From NCBI RefSeq assembly GCF_037975245.1, contig NC_092583.1, positions 16,578,764 to 16,642,763 of the forward strand: a stretch of 64,000 nt of DNA, read 5' to 3'. The position numbers and the translations under genes are program-made. Origin of the DNA: Apostichopus japonicus. Its lineage: Eukaryota > Echinodermata > Holothuroidea > Aspidochirotida > Stichopodidae. The first letter of the stretch is position 1. Every line of letters begins with the position of its first letter. The notes beneath the pieces are model-generated. The model saw nothing but the letters and a program-made list of their open reading frames with translations, was not told where the DNA came from and ran no database searches. Shown in pieces: positions 11,612-23,200 of the stretch.

Positions 11612-13602
11612 TCAGCCATCCTTGAGAACATAAACAGCAAATCCTTCATCCGCTAGTAGATTGCAGTTTTCAGTTTGGTTTGTTCCATTATGTAACAGGT
11701 AACAAGTATTATGTTCCTCATCAAATATGAATGATTGGCACATCAAATTTACCATACAAAGACTACCGCATGTTATTAGGCCGAGAGCATTGCTGATCTC
11801 CTGAAGGACGCACAGTTGTATGAACACATCTTCTGTTGCTCTAGCAAACGTCACGTGATTTCGGATCGCTAAGAAAAAACAGCAATATTATTATTATTTG
11901 AATATTTGTAAGTAGGCCTATATGTTTTTAGATGTAAACAGGTATGCTCAAGGTATACGAAATGCATCTGTATTCATACACAGGGGGGTAGGAAGCTTCC
12001 AAAAAGTGGGGGGGGGGCACAACATCAGAGGGGAACTTTCTCATTCCACAACCATCACTTGTTATGCTATAAACCGATACACAGGTCATATCACTTAAAT
12101 ATATATGATATGTTAGTATGCTATCAATACTATTATGGTGCACGTGAATAATTAAAATGAAATATTAAAATTAACAAAGGCTTAAGATATCCAAAAGACA
12201 GTTCTTCATCAAAGGGGCACATTTTTTTTGCCAGTAGGGTACATTTACTGTTGGAAAAAAGTGGGGAGGGGGCACGTGCCCCAGTGCCCCCCGGCTCCTC
12301 CCCCCTGTTCATACATATGCTACACTGTCTTAAAGTAATATGCTGCTTAGTAAAACTACTTGACTTACCATCAATGCGTTTCGTTGTAGCCTCTGTTTCA
12401 CAGATAAATGGTAACATCGTGCCTGCCATCCTATCATGCCATCTAAAATCCAAAGTTCTTCTTATTCTGAAGTAGCTACTTTCATCATTGAATGATGATT
12501 CGTCGAAGTTGGTATAATTGAGTTGGTTACCGTTTCTCCAGGTGCTTGTCTCCTCTGAGTAGCCTTGTAGCCCGATCCACGGATCATCGAGGAAGTCTTC
12601 AAATGAATTCAGATAATCTTCGATGTCTTTTTGTTCTTGCTCGCTTTCAATGTAGATCAAATGACTGGACCGGAGAGCACAGTATTCATCCGCCTCCGGC
12701 AAAGTTAGTGACAAATTGAATAGAAAGTAACAGGAAGTTCTCCAAGTATGAGAAGAGCCATCGGGACAAACTGGTAATAGAGAGAGGATTGGCAATGAAG
12801 GAAAAGTCAAAGTATGAAGTAGCAGTGGTTTAATATGTCTAAATTGATATTTAATCTACAAAAACTCCACACATTTGTGATAACACGTGAACAAGGGGTA
12901 CCCTTAAATTAATCATGGCAAAATCAGATGCAATAAAATCTTCCTCCCTTAACTTCCTCGATCCCCTCCCCTTCCCTTCCCCTCCCCCGTCAAACCTTTG
13001 GTCTCTCTTCTTTCCCCTGTCTACAAAGGAGACATGTTCGATTACATTATCCCAAGTGTGAAAAGAACAAACTTCACTAAGGACCTATTAAAACCGTAAA
13101 TATTAAAGAACTGATAAGGAACTCCACCCCCCCCCCCTCTCTCGCTTAATGCTTAGTTTGATTTTCCCTTCCTCCTCTCTCCCACTTACCCGATCAAAAC
13201 TACATGGTTACATACGGAAAATAAGTTGTGGCAATATCATTGAAAACAATAGATAAAATGTTCCATGAATGGACTTGGGTTTAGAGCCTATCACTATAAG
13301 ACATGTCCTCGGAGGAATATCTATACACCAGATACCAGATATGGATCGATAAGATCCCTTCACGAAGGGGTAGGGAAACTTTGGTGAACGACATTTCACC
13401 CCCCCCCCCGTCTCCTGTATTCCAGTTGTGCTCATTGCGTTTGGTACTTTGGTTGAATTAAAGAAGCAACCTCAACTTTCAGGAAATGAAAAATTGAATG
13501 TTTTATGTCACAGGTCAAACTTATCTCACCTCCCGACACAATTTCTGAGACAAGGTAAGTCACCAAAAGAGTTTGAAAACCGTAACGCAATAATATCATC
13601 AT
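11612..13602 (-). CDS. Secreted C-type lectin-like protein with a C-terminal PAN/apple-like domain
   Basis: Three phase-1-joined exons: 13602-13530, 12770-12369, 11868-11612, 243 residues. Exon 1 is a signal peptide (MMILLRYGFQTLLVTYLVSE). Exon 2 (about residues 25-158) is a C-type lectin-like domain: CPDG, the extra N-terminal pair C26/C38, C55, the WIGL motif at 89-92, and FICE with C148. Exon 3 holds a Cys-rich segment (ITCGSLCMVNLMCQSFIFD, then NTCYLL) that fits a PAN/apple fold. The usual inner disulphide of the lectin fold is missing: where a Cys precedes and follows the WND-type motif there are Ser and Met. The WND is WHD, and no EPN or QPD tripeptide is present, so calcium-dependent sugar binding is doubtful. 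A secreted recognition or adhesion role is inferred. There is one N-glycosylation site in the lectin domain (NYTN) and one or two in the PAN part (NGTNQT). Confidence 0.85.
11981..12307. mobile_element. hAT-type MITE, 327 bp, perfect 8-bp target duplication
   Basis: The element starts CAGGGGGGTAGGAAGC and ends GGCTCCTCCCCCCTG, imperfect inverted termini of the CAGGG type. It is flanked on both sides by TTCATACA (11973-11980 and 12308-12315). An 8-bp duplication plus CAG...CTG ends is the signature of hAT transposons. No transposase frame is present. It lies in intron 2 of the lectin gene, and the flawless duplication suggests a recent insertion. Confidence 0.88.
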
Positions 13603-14440
13603 CTGAAAAGAAAAAAGGTTATTCTGTATTAGGATGCGACCTGGGTGGGTGAGGTTTTTTTTATGGGGGGGGGGGTGGCGGTGGTGAGAACATTCACCGA
13701 TTTTAAATGATTCAATCAGCAATACCCAGTAGCCGTTGTTGTCAATATCTACACGTTTATGTACCAAAGCAAGTCAATCTCCCATGGGACACAAAGCCAG
13801 TCACAACAATGTGTAATAACGATGCATGTGACGAAAAATTGCCCTCAATCTGGCCGGAAATCTATTCCAGGTGGACGATGTCGTATTCTTCCTTGATTTA
13901 TGACCACCCTACTTGAGCAAGTCTAGAAGTGACGTCACATAGTTTTAAAAGCTGTTATGTTTTACTTTATTAGTTTCTTTGCTTAATTTCTGATAGGTCA
14001 AATAATGTGAATCGTTACCAATGTGATACTAACGTTTGTATAATGCATTATATGATGCCTTCATTTGTTGTCAGTAATATAGCGGCTTAAATTTTACCCG
14101 CAAAACACTTTGGACAGAATTTCCTGTGACATTAATTCATGGCAGTGTATTTTAGGCCTACATTTAATACAAAAACATATGTGAGTTTAACAGGTCATCA
14201 TTATTGCAACTAAATATGCTAGAACGTTAGGATAATGGTCACTCGGGTTCAAAGTCCACCACGCATTGTACCGTACCGATAATCTAAAGGGCTTTTCTTT
14301 CACAGAGACGTTAACATGCCAGGTCTAACACTCTCCAATGTTTGGGAATAAGTTATGGAGGGACAGAATCTCCACAAAAAAAAGTACTTTTAACACTTCT
14401 CTGTCAATTATTAGCAAGTTAAGAGTTGGCTGTGGTCGTA

Positions 14441-14602
14441 TGGAAAACCGTTTTAACATTTAATGAATTTCAGATATCTCGAAATAATTTCAGATATCTC
14501 AAATTTAATTTAAGATATCTGAAATAGAATTTAGAAATCTGAAACAAGAATCAAATTAAGATATCTAAAATTCCCGATTAAATGTTAAAATGGCTTTCCA
14601 CA
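14441..14602. mobile_element. TA-flanked MITE, 162 bp
   Basis: Inverted termini TGGAAAACCGTTTTAACATT (left) and the complement of AATGTTAAAATGGCTTTCCA (right) bracket an interior full of AGATATCT copies in both orientations. TA dinucleotides sit immediately outside at 14439-14440 and 14603-14604, as expected of a Tc1/mariner-type or other TA-targeting element. No coding capacity. Confidence 0.7.
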
Positions 14603-14891
14603 TAGGCGAGTACTAATAACCTTTACGGTTTTGTATTTTCTCATCAGTGGCCCTAAGGCGATACGTACCCAGCTTTAACCACCGACTGAAACCGCCGCCT
14701 TACAAATATAAATAAATAAAGAGTTTTCACAACCCATTCTGTGATTAAAACTTTCTATATTTGATCCTCCTCTTACCTTTCGTTCCTGCTTTCACAAGTA
14801 TATGCAAAGTTTGTCTGGTCAATGGCGTTTTGTCCAAAGTTCGATCCGATTTTGCAACTATCTTCGCTTCTCGCCAGTGATGACGGAATTG

Positions 14892-15155
14892 TCACCTCCC
14901 TCTGTGACAGAAATGACGATTTTCACACTCGAATTTGACAACTGAGAGATCGATAGAACCGTCTCGACATAGATCAAACATCAATGAAAAGCACTGGTTG
15001 TTACACAAACAAAATGTACAACCGCCTGGCAGTGGTGCTGTCTGGAATGCAATAAACTTTCCCGCCACTGAAGTAACTAGAGATGAAGACTCGGACAAGG
15101 TCGGAGTAATTACTTGATTTCTTATTAATTTGATGATCATTTGTTGAATAAACAA
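14892..15155 (-). other. Cys-rich open frame, possible isolated exon
   Basis: A minus-strand frame contains a Cys cluster (GGCTFCLCNNQCFSLMFDLC) and ends HFCHRGR. A possible acceptor (TTACTTCAG) lies about 100 bp into the frame. The Cys pattern is loosely reminiscent of the PAN-like exon downstream, so it could be a relic or an upstream exon of a related gene. The donor side is poor (AG|GTGACA). I cannot place it in a gene. Confidence 0.2.
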
Positions 15156-15669
15156 ATTCTATAGAGACAATGTAATATACAGGTACACGTAAAGAATTCT
15201 GAAATCACGAAGAATGTTAAAAGTTTCTTAAACAGAACAAAAGAGATGCTCGAAATTAGGAAATTCAAATTCAAGAAGAACCGTTTCGAAATTCATGAAG
15301 CGTTTCGACACAACGTGAAATCGTTGCTTACAAAACACACACGAACGCACGCACACACACAAATCACATACGAATGCGCACTCCATGCATCATGATCGCA
15401 TAGGTTTCTCTTTTCATCAAAACCAAACAAAGATTTACATGTATATTATGTCCTTTGTACTGTTTTCTGGCAAGTAACCAATAATTGAAGGAACGAGTGA
15501 ATCGTCTATACATGATCAACTATTGAAAATGGACAATATATCGACAAAACAAGAAAGAAAAAACAGCCAGCTTCATGTAGTAACTAATGAGTCAAGGCAC
15601 TATTGAATAATCAATTTTTCTTCTAGGCAATTTGAAAAATCAATGGCATGATTGAAACGTTTGTAAATA

Positions 15670-16022
15670 CAAGGGCGTAGGAACCGGGGGGGGGGCTGAA
15701 AAATGTGGGGGGGGGGGGGGGCGGAAGCATCATTCCGCCCCCCCACTCCGCAAGTCAAAAAACCCCTTTTTCATTTCCAAATGAGAAAAAAATCTCATTT
15801 GGAGTACCAAATTGCATTTAAGGCCAGGTGAAAATGCAAAATTCTTTACAAAATGGAGTGGGAGTTGAAGTGTGCTATATTGCACCAAATTGCATCTGAG
15901 GCCACCTGGAAATGCAAAAAAAATCCAAAGGGGAGGGGGACACCCCCTCCCCTTAGACCCCTCCCCCAGGCCGGCCATCAGACTTCAGCCCCCCCACTCA
16001 AAAGTACCTTCCTACGCCACTG
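15670..16022. mobile_element. hAT-type MITE, 353 bp, perfect 8-bp target duplication
   Basis: Starts CAAGGGCGTAGGAACC and ends TTCCTACGCCACTG, giving inverted termini CA(A/G)(G/T)GGCGTAGGAA. TGTAAATA occurs directly at both borders (15662-15669 and 16023-16030). The interior has long G and C runs and a duplicated AAATTGCATTT...GAGGCCA module, but no transposase. It is a second hAT-like family, distinct at its ends from the 11981 element. Confidence 0.88.
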
Positions 16023-16370
16023 TGTAAATATAATGACTACATGACAATACGAATCTTAAAAGCGACTTAATGAAAATCATGACTTTTCTATATTTTCATT
16101 CTCTCTCTCATTAAATATTTGGAGCTGAATAGAATTCGCCAGATTTATTAACGAGTCCGTAGATTCTACAGACTGAAATCAATATTTGCAAGCTCCGCTC
16201 AACAGATCATGAGCCAAATCAAATTTCTGTTTTGTTTACGACCGTTAGGCCTAGGACTATTTTCCCTTTCGTGGCTAGCCTGTGCTAGGTCCCTTCTCTT
16301 GAATAGTTTCTTTCTTTCGGAATTACCCGGATGTAGCTTGCGAATTTGTGTCAATTCATTCCATTGCAAT

Positions 16371-16445
16371 CATGAATAAACAGGTATTTTCAGACGTTTT
16401 CTCCGTGGAATTGGGTCAAAAAGTGGACGATACAAGTATATATAG
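16371..16445 (+). other. Candidate first coding exon of an unidentified plus-strand gene
   Basis: An ATG at 16371 opens MNKQVFSDVFSVELGQKVDD and runs to a donor TATAG|GTAAC at 16445/16446, phase 2. Upstream lies a short CpG-containing stretch with CGGAATTACCCGGATG, which includes an ETS-like core. I could not find a convincing second exon, so this may be coincidental. Confidence 0.25.
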
Positions 16446-19400
16446 GTAACATTTGTGTAATGTACATGTTGATATGAGCGGTCGCAGTGATTTTACGGTA
16501 AATCGTTCGCGCCATAAGGGCAACAGAAAATAAATTTCTTTCTTTCGATTGCGACAGCTTTTCTCCATTAAACCCACCTGGTCAGAGAGTTTTTAATTCG
16601 GAAGTTTGTTTTCCGAAATACATCAGCAAACACGTATTGAGACTTTAATTCAATGAGGAGTTTAGCAAACTTGAAATAGACATCAGTCCTATCTGGTATT
16701 ATTGGCCTGTAGTTCTAGTTCGAGAATAACTTCCCTACATATGGGCAAAGAGTACAAACATGTTAAACCGTTATTTACGAAGAATGACTGTACATTTTCA
16801 CTCCATCAGGAAACTGTTCAATTTGCTCTTTATTTGAGGATTTTGATGGGTATTTACAGAGTTTCTCTTATCATTCACTTAATTTTGATCTACCCTCATG
16901 TATCAACTGTCCATCACATGGGTTGGGAAAGGACTGGGGGGGGGTGGAGGCGACAATACAGAGTGAGAGAGAGGGACAAGTGGTTTGAATGAGAATATTT
17001 CATTGGATGTACTGGTCATAGCAAGGAGGGACCACATCAGATTCAACTTTCTGATTAATTAATTAACAAAGACAATGAGGAAGTAGAACAATGAAATACT
17101 GACAGCATAAAAGAAAAAAAAAATCAAATATACATATGTTTTTACAACTCTAAACAAGTCTATTTAAGTTTTCAATTTTATACAGAATAACATACAGTAT
17201 ATACAAGTTGTTTTGCACAGTTTTCCATTCATCTTTAAGAATGCACAGTTTCCACTTTCACACATCTTTTAGCATACCCTAAATTCAAAAAGCAAAAAAA
17301 TAATTAAAAAAATAATAATAAAAGATAATAGCCATTAACAGCAAGAGTTCATTGGTCATTGCATGTCTAATCTGCACAATTAATCATCTGTAAATTATTT
17401 GCAATTACAGTAGTCCATTATTAAATTTTCATCAGTTAATAGTAGTTGACCTATCAGAGGCCTCCTCCCTTCCCAACACTCCCCCCCCCGCCCTTGCCCC
17501 CCCCCACACACCCAACAAATTCGTTTGACAATCTCCTGCATTTATTGGTGAGTGTTATGCCAGTTTCTGTAGTTCAATATTGTCTTACTTTGAATTACTC
17601 TATGGACATATGCTGATGGTCACTGGATATATGCTGATGGTCAATGGATATATGCTGCTGGTAACACATGGATGGGGGTGGCTGGTTGGTAGCACCTGTG
17701 CTGTACTCTCCCTCCTCAATCTATCATTACTGGACAATTCTGAAATTCATATAATACAGTCTTAGGGAGACTACCCATGCAAACGTCTAACTCATGAAAG
17801 GAATGTGAAAACAAATATCTTATTAATTTATCATTATAGAGGTACAGGTATATAAGTTTTGTAAAACCATAATGCAAAACAAATAAGGGAGTCTTTGGTG
17901 GTTCACACACATGCAAAGAAAACAATAAGCCGTAATGGTATATGTAATATATAGAAATAGAGCAGAAAGAGAATATGTCCAATGTCAAAATCATGTCAGT
18001 TTTAGCTCACAAAGAGATACTCATTACAGCTGTGATGAAAAATATCACAAATGGAAAGTACATGTGAAACTCAAAATTGTAGCGGCAAGTTTTGAGCACA
18101 AGAAGGTTGTAAAAAAAGTAGGAATAACCAATTGCTGACTCAGCACTGTGGTTACTTAGGATAGTGACTGGACTACTCGCACAGCACTTTAATGATGACA
18201 CAACATCATAAGGGTTCAGTTACAAAGCAGCCTAATTTTATCATTCAGAGATTCAAATTTATCACATTGATTCTAAATAATTCTGTCAAAATTAGTCATG
18301 ATATTTTCATTATATGAAAGAAATATCTCTTTTATTTGAAATATTAGTTTTTAAATATCATTATTATTATAATTAGAAATAAATAAAAGGTTTCATTAGA
18401 GACTGGTTTGCAATTCATTGAAAATTTAACAAAGAAACTCCAAAAGCTGCTTTAAAGTTTTAAGTTACATCTTAATGGCACAAATGTAAGTGATAATGAA
18501 ATCATCGCAGGAAGGATGTAAGCTTCCACATTCAAGATGCAATTACACTATGAAAATTGGTGTAGAGCCACATTGGGCCCCAGAGGCAATTATATTACCA
18601 GGCCCTCTTTTTGAGGTCTTTAATTTTCTGTAAGTATACTATGTAAATATGCATCCATTAGTGTTATTCCACATTGTCCCCCTGATTGAATATGATCCTC
18701 CTGGAGTCCCCTTACCCCTCCCGCCACCATAGTTAGAGAGGCTATGTGCTCTGACATTCTAGAAGGTTATGAATAACTGCAGAAAATGAAATAAGTGTTT
18801 TTCGTTTTGACATGTCTTGCTATGTTGGGAATAATATATATATATAGTTATATATATATATATAGTTATATATATAGAGTTGTCTGATCATCGCTCAAAC
18901 GTGTAAAACTCTGTGTAACAACTACTAGTGTTCCACTAGTCTCAACTAATTCTCACCTATAATTCGCTCTGTGGCTTCAGAGAGAGAGAGAGAGAGGGGA
19001 GAGTTAGGATGTTCCATTAAATGGTATTAAGACAAACATCACAAATCTTTAATTGTACATCAAAAATGATTAGTCTACACACAAAGCTCTACAACTGCTT
19101 CACTTTGCCCATAAAGAATTTATTTTCTGTGACTTCAGATCACTTTTATAATGGATGGAAGGACCTCAATGTGCCCTCCTCTGTAACAGAACCTTCTACT
19201 GATACTGTTGTAAATTAAAAGATTGCACAATAAAGTCAACAATTGAGGACATTTTGAACATTAATGAAGCCAAAATTCTAATTGCAGACACTCCGACAAT
19301 GTCATGTTAAAATTATGACTTCAGAGTAATAGAAAAAATTCAAGACATCAATCCAAAACTGAAATTAAGCATTTCCATTGGTCAAACTCACATATTCAGT

Positions 19401-19488
19401 CATCAAAACTAAGTCCATCATGAAAATGAATTAGATTGAAATATCTTGTATTCTTTTACATGAAATTTTCACTTGAAAGCTTAAAGGT
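16446..19488. other. Non-coding stretch with simple repeats
   Basis: No gene is supported here. It holds a 2.5-copy tandem of ATATGCTGATGGTCACTGG (about 17608-17665), C-rich runs at 17480-17510, TA-rich runs at 18835-18880 and a GA run at 18979-18997. Much of it may be the 3' flank of SLC35F5. Confidence 0.5.
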
Positions 19489-20039
19489 CTACGGACACCT
19501 ATGAACAACATTGTCCAAATCATTCTAATAGACATTAGAAATCATGAAAATAGCTGCAACTCCCATCAAAATCTATCAAAGATTGACCATTTTAAAAGCC
19601 TTTTCTTAAGTCTAGTTTTATTTTCTGAATAAACATTAGCTAATTAAGCACATTGATGATGTACAAGGAGTGACTGCCCAATTTTCTGTTGTTATTCCTC
19701 TGGTTTTTACAACCTTTGTCTCAAGGACACTTAACACAGTTTTGTGGCCTAAGGTGATTTTTTGAAATATTTTATTGTCTTCTTTGAAAAGAGGAACATC
19801 ACATTATTCAAATGATATATGTGGGCTTGTAATTAGGGGTTAACTTATTAAGGCCTTAAATAAGAAATTTGGGTGAGTGCAACACTCCACGTGATAGTTT
19901 GCACATATTCATTGAGTTTGCTAGGTTTATCTAAACTTCAAATGTGTATATCTTGGAAATGAAAAAAGCTTTTCGAAATATTTCTACAGATTTTGAATGA
20001 GATTACCACACAAAACAAATGTGCTATAGGTGTCCGTAG
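19489..20039. mobile_element. MITE-like element, 551 bp, beside the SLC35F5 3' end
   Basis: Left end CTACGGACACCTATG and right end ATAGGTGTCCGTAG are inverted repeats matching at 14 of 15 positions. The interior is AT-rich and non-coding. No clear target duplication was found. It begins about 230 bp past the SLC35F5 stop codon, so it may be part of that gene's 3' untranslated region. Confidence 0.6.
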
Positions 20040-20270
20040 TACTACAAGCATTACTATCGGAAGCCTTTCTTAAGGAAACATACTACATTTCATATCTACC
20101 TGAAGATCGCTAAGCTATATTTCATTGCACGCAATCAAGCCACGAGTTTACTTTGTAGACAATCTATTTACTACCACTTGTCTTCCACACCATCTTCACT
20201 ATTTTAATGTTAAACCACAAACAGTATCATGTGATATGACATTCTCCTGTTTTTGTCATATCAGCCTGTG

Positions 20271-23200
20271 TCAGCAACATTCTTGTTCCCCTTCCCTAGT
20301 ATCTGTAAGGTTATGCAGGGATATCAGACGCTCCGTTTGCTCAGGATCTTCAGGCGTACGGCTGAAATAGGAAGATGAAAAGCATGTTTTGATTTTGTAT
20401 CCAAGACACGGAAGTAAAAAACTGCAAACACCAACACATTAGGTCTGGACCGCTGCCATTTTTCATACAAGATGAACCTAGGTTAACTCTTTTTTGTATA
20501 TACTAGTTAGAGCAAATCATGACCAATGTATACACTGTAGGAGAGATGTGTAGTTTTCAGTTGGTGAAAAGCTGAATTATTTCAGTATCTCCAGAGTGAT
20601 ACCAATTATTGATTTTACATATCTGGAGTTATTTAGTTACAGTGCAATCTAAATTTGATGTAAAAAAACTAGTCCAAATTACCTCCAAAGGTGATTTGGT
20701 CGTCTGAACAGTAAAGTGGTCCTCTCCATTAAACGACCATTAAAAATTTGCCCTGGTATATATATAATACACATATATAGACTTATATATATAACAAGAG
20801 GTGATACAAGGAAGCTTCTTGATCATATCACTAGGAACAGCAGAGATCCTGAAAACATCACAGTTTACATTCATAGAAAGGTACACTGACTTATGGTATT
20901 AAAATAGCTATGAAACCAATGAACAATACATATGCAACATGTCATTAATTTTATTCACACTGAGTTCCAAAAACTGTAAGATAACTCACTGTTTCCACTT
21001 TCCCCTCCAGAGACAGCAAGTGATATGCTTGATGATCCGAAGAAGCAGTGCAAACGCTACCCAGACAGGATCCCAGTCATCGTAATAATGTAAGAGACTT
21101 ACTAATAGGAATGAGACCACCACCGGAGCACATCCGATGAAAAACAGTAAATTATATGACATCTGGCAAAAGGAAAAGTCAAAACAAGACAGATGATTAT
21201 ATTACCAATCATCATTAAAATAGGTACCAGATTTGGCCTCAAAGAGCTGTTTATACATGTTACAGTGATATAATCACTCTCAGTGCAGCTTATTTGCATG
21301 ATCCATTGTTCTTCCTCTTTCAGAAATTACATCAATGGTTCGTCAGATCAAGTGACTCGACTTAGAACCCGGCCCAAATCAGGAGGGAGTTATGAGTCAC
21401 CTCAGAAAATATGCTTCCAATTTTCCTTCAATTTTGTTCAGAGAAGTATTAATCATTACTAGAAGATCTATTGCATGCAAACACATATAAGAATTTAGGA
21501 AAATAAATACTTATATAAACAATTTAAACCTAAGCAAGTGAAGGCAACTTCATTATCAGTGGTGTTACTAAATGAGTATTCTAAACATACCACATCTTGT
21601 TGTGAGTTAAGTTATTAGAAGAGATACATAAGTATTTCGTTTACATTTGATTTGCTACCAGAAAACAACAGAAAAAAACTTAGGTTTATTAATCCAGACT
21701 TTGGTCCAAAATTTGACAATAATTGGTGTAATATCCAAATATTTGAACCCAAAAAATGACTTTTTTTATTGAAATAAAATAATTGAAGTAATGATTTGAT
21801 ATTAATATCATCCAGGGGTAAAACAAGTTAAAACAATTTTATCCTGTAACCATTGGTTTAACTCTAGAATGGTTCTATGAAATAACTGAACTGATGACTG
21901 CTATAATTAAAGAAATAACTGACTCATTAAACAGACACAAGAAGTTTGATGTATTGATATTTCTTTCTGACTTTTGGCTTCAGACAAAAAAAAAACTAGT
22001 CTAGCTTATTCGACACACTGCAAACAAGGATTTATGTTCTAAATAAACAACTAAAACCTTTTGCGTAATAAACCAATTATAAAGTCGCTAGAGCATGTAG
22101 ATTTTTGACTGTTCATCCTACGGGAACATGTAACAATACAAAACAGGTCCAAGCCATTTGATGCATCTCTCCTTAAAATATCAATGAAACTACTCAATTA
22201 ATAAAAATTTACTAAATTAATAAATGACTACTAAATTAATAAAATATCAAAAATAATCACAAGGATTCATAGAACTTACATCGCTGTAATAGATTTCTAC
22301 CAACACGGTGAGAGGAATTGTGAGGCTAAGCGATAGTGTACCTATTAGTGAGGATGTCAAGAAACAACCCCTGAGGAACAGAAAAGAAAAAACACTAGTT
22401 AAAGGTATTGAAGACTCTGAAAAAGCTTTCCTTTGCTTGCAAGTGAAGTTTTTTTCTTGTCACTACAAAATGGAGACAGTAATAAAAAGTGATACCTTTT
22501 TATCTTTTATCTAGACCTGAGATGTCCATCGCTGCTATGTACACTGTGTTATGGGTATTGACCATAGCTGCATGTATTGACTGTACACTAGTGTCTAATT
22601 ACCGACGGTAGCAAGCTGTGTGTGTATTTTCTGGAATCGGTGGTGTCTAACACTTCTGTTACACCTCATTCGAAACTAGGTCAGATTACCGGCATCAGAC
22701 GTTTCTTTGTGCACGAGTCTTCACACCCTTTAAAGCACAATCCATCATATTTTTCCATTTCAAAAATATTTCAATAACTACATTATTATCAAGCACAGCA
22801 TGGATGTAGCATTGCAATTGACACAAAACCTTTCTCACCAACCAAGTATCTTTGAGCGTGTCATAAAGTGTTTAAAAAACAAGGTTCAATTTGATGAAAC
22901 TCACCACAGCCACAGGACCTCAGACAAGACCGTTCCGAATAGACCATTTAATACAAGGTAAACCCAGACCTTCCAGGAGGGAAACTCAAACGTCTCAAAA
23001 GATGAATAATGAAGAACAAATATACCGGGCCAGATTAAGATGAAGTTAAAAAGTCCAACAAACCCTGAGGAAAAAAATTAAATGAATATATACATAAAAA
23101 TAACTGAAACAACACACAGAAATGTAAGAAGAAGATTAGTACAAACTGAATTTGGGGGTGGTTTGGGGGTGGGGGGGAGGGGGAGGAAGTATAATTAAAG

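Noticed and set aside
12251-12475. 74-codon plus-strand ORF
   Set aside because: It spans the hAT MITE edge and the antisense of the lectin exon.
14221-14300. Possible tRNA-like B box (GGGTTCAAAGTCC)
   Set aside because: No A box or acceptor-stem pairing at the right distance; at most a SINE fragment.
21300-21462. Plus-strand acceptor CTTTCAG and 47-codon frame inside an SLC35F5 intron
   Set aside because: Its phase matches the orphan exon at 16371, but there is no family resemblance and it would interleave with SLC35F5 on the opposite strand; chance is more likely.
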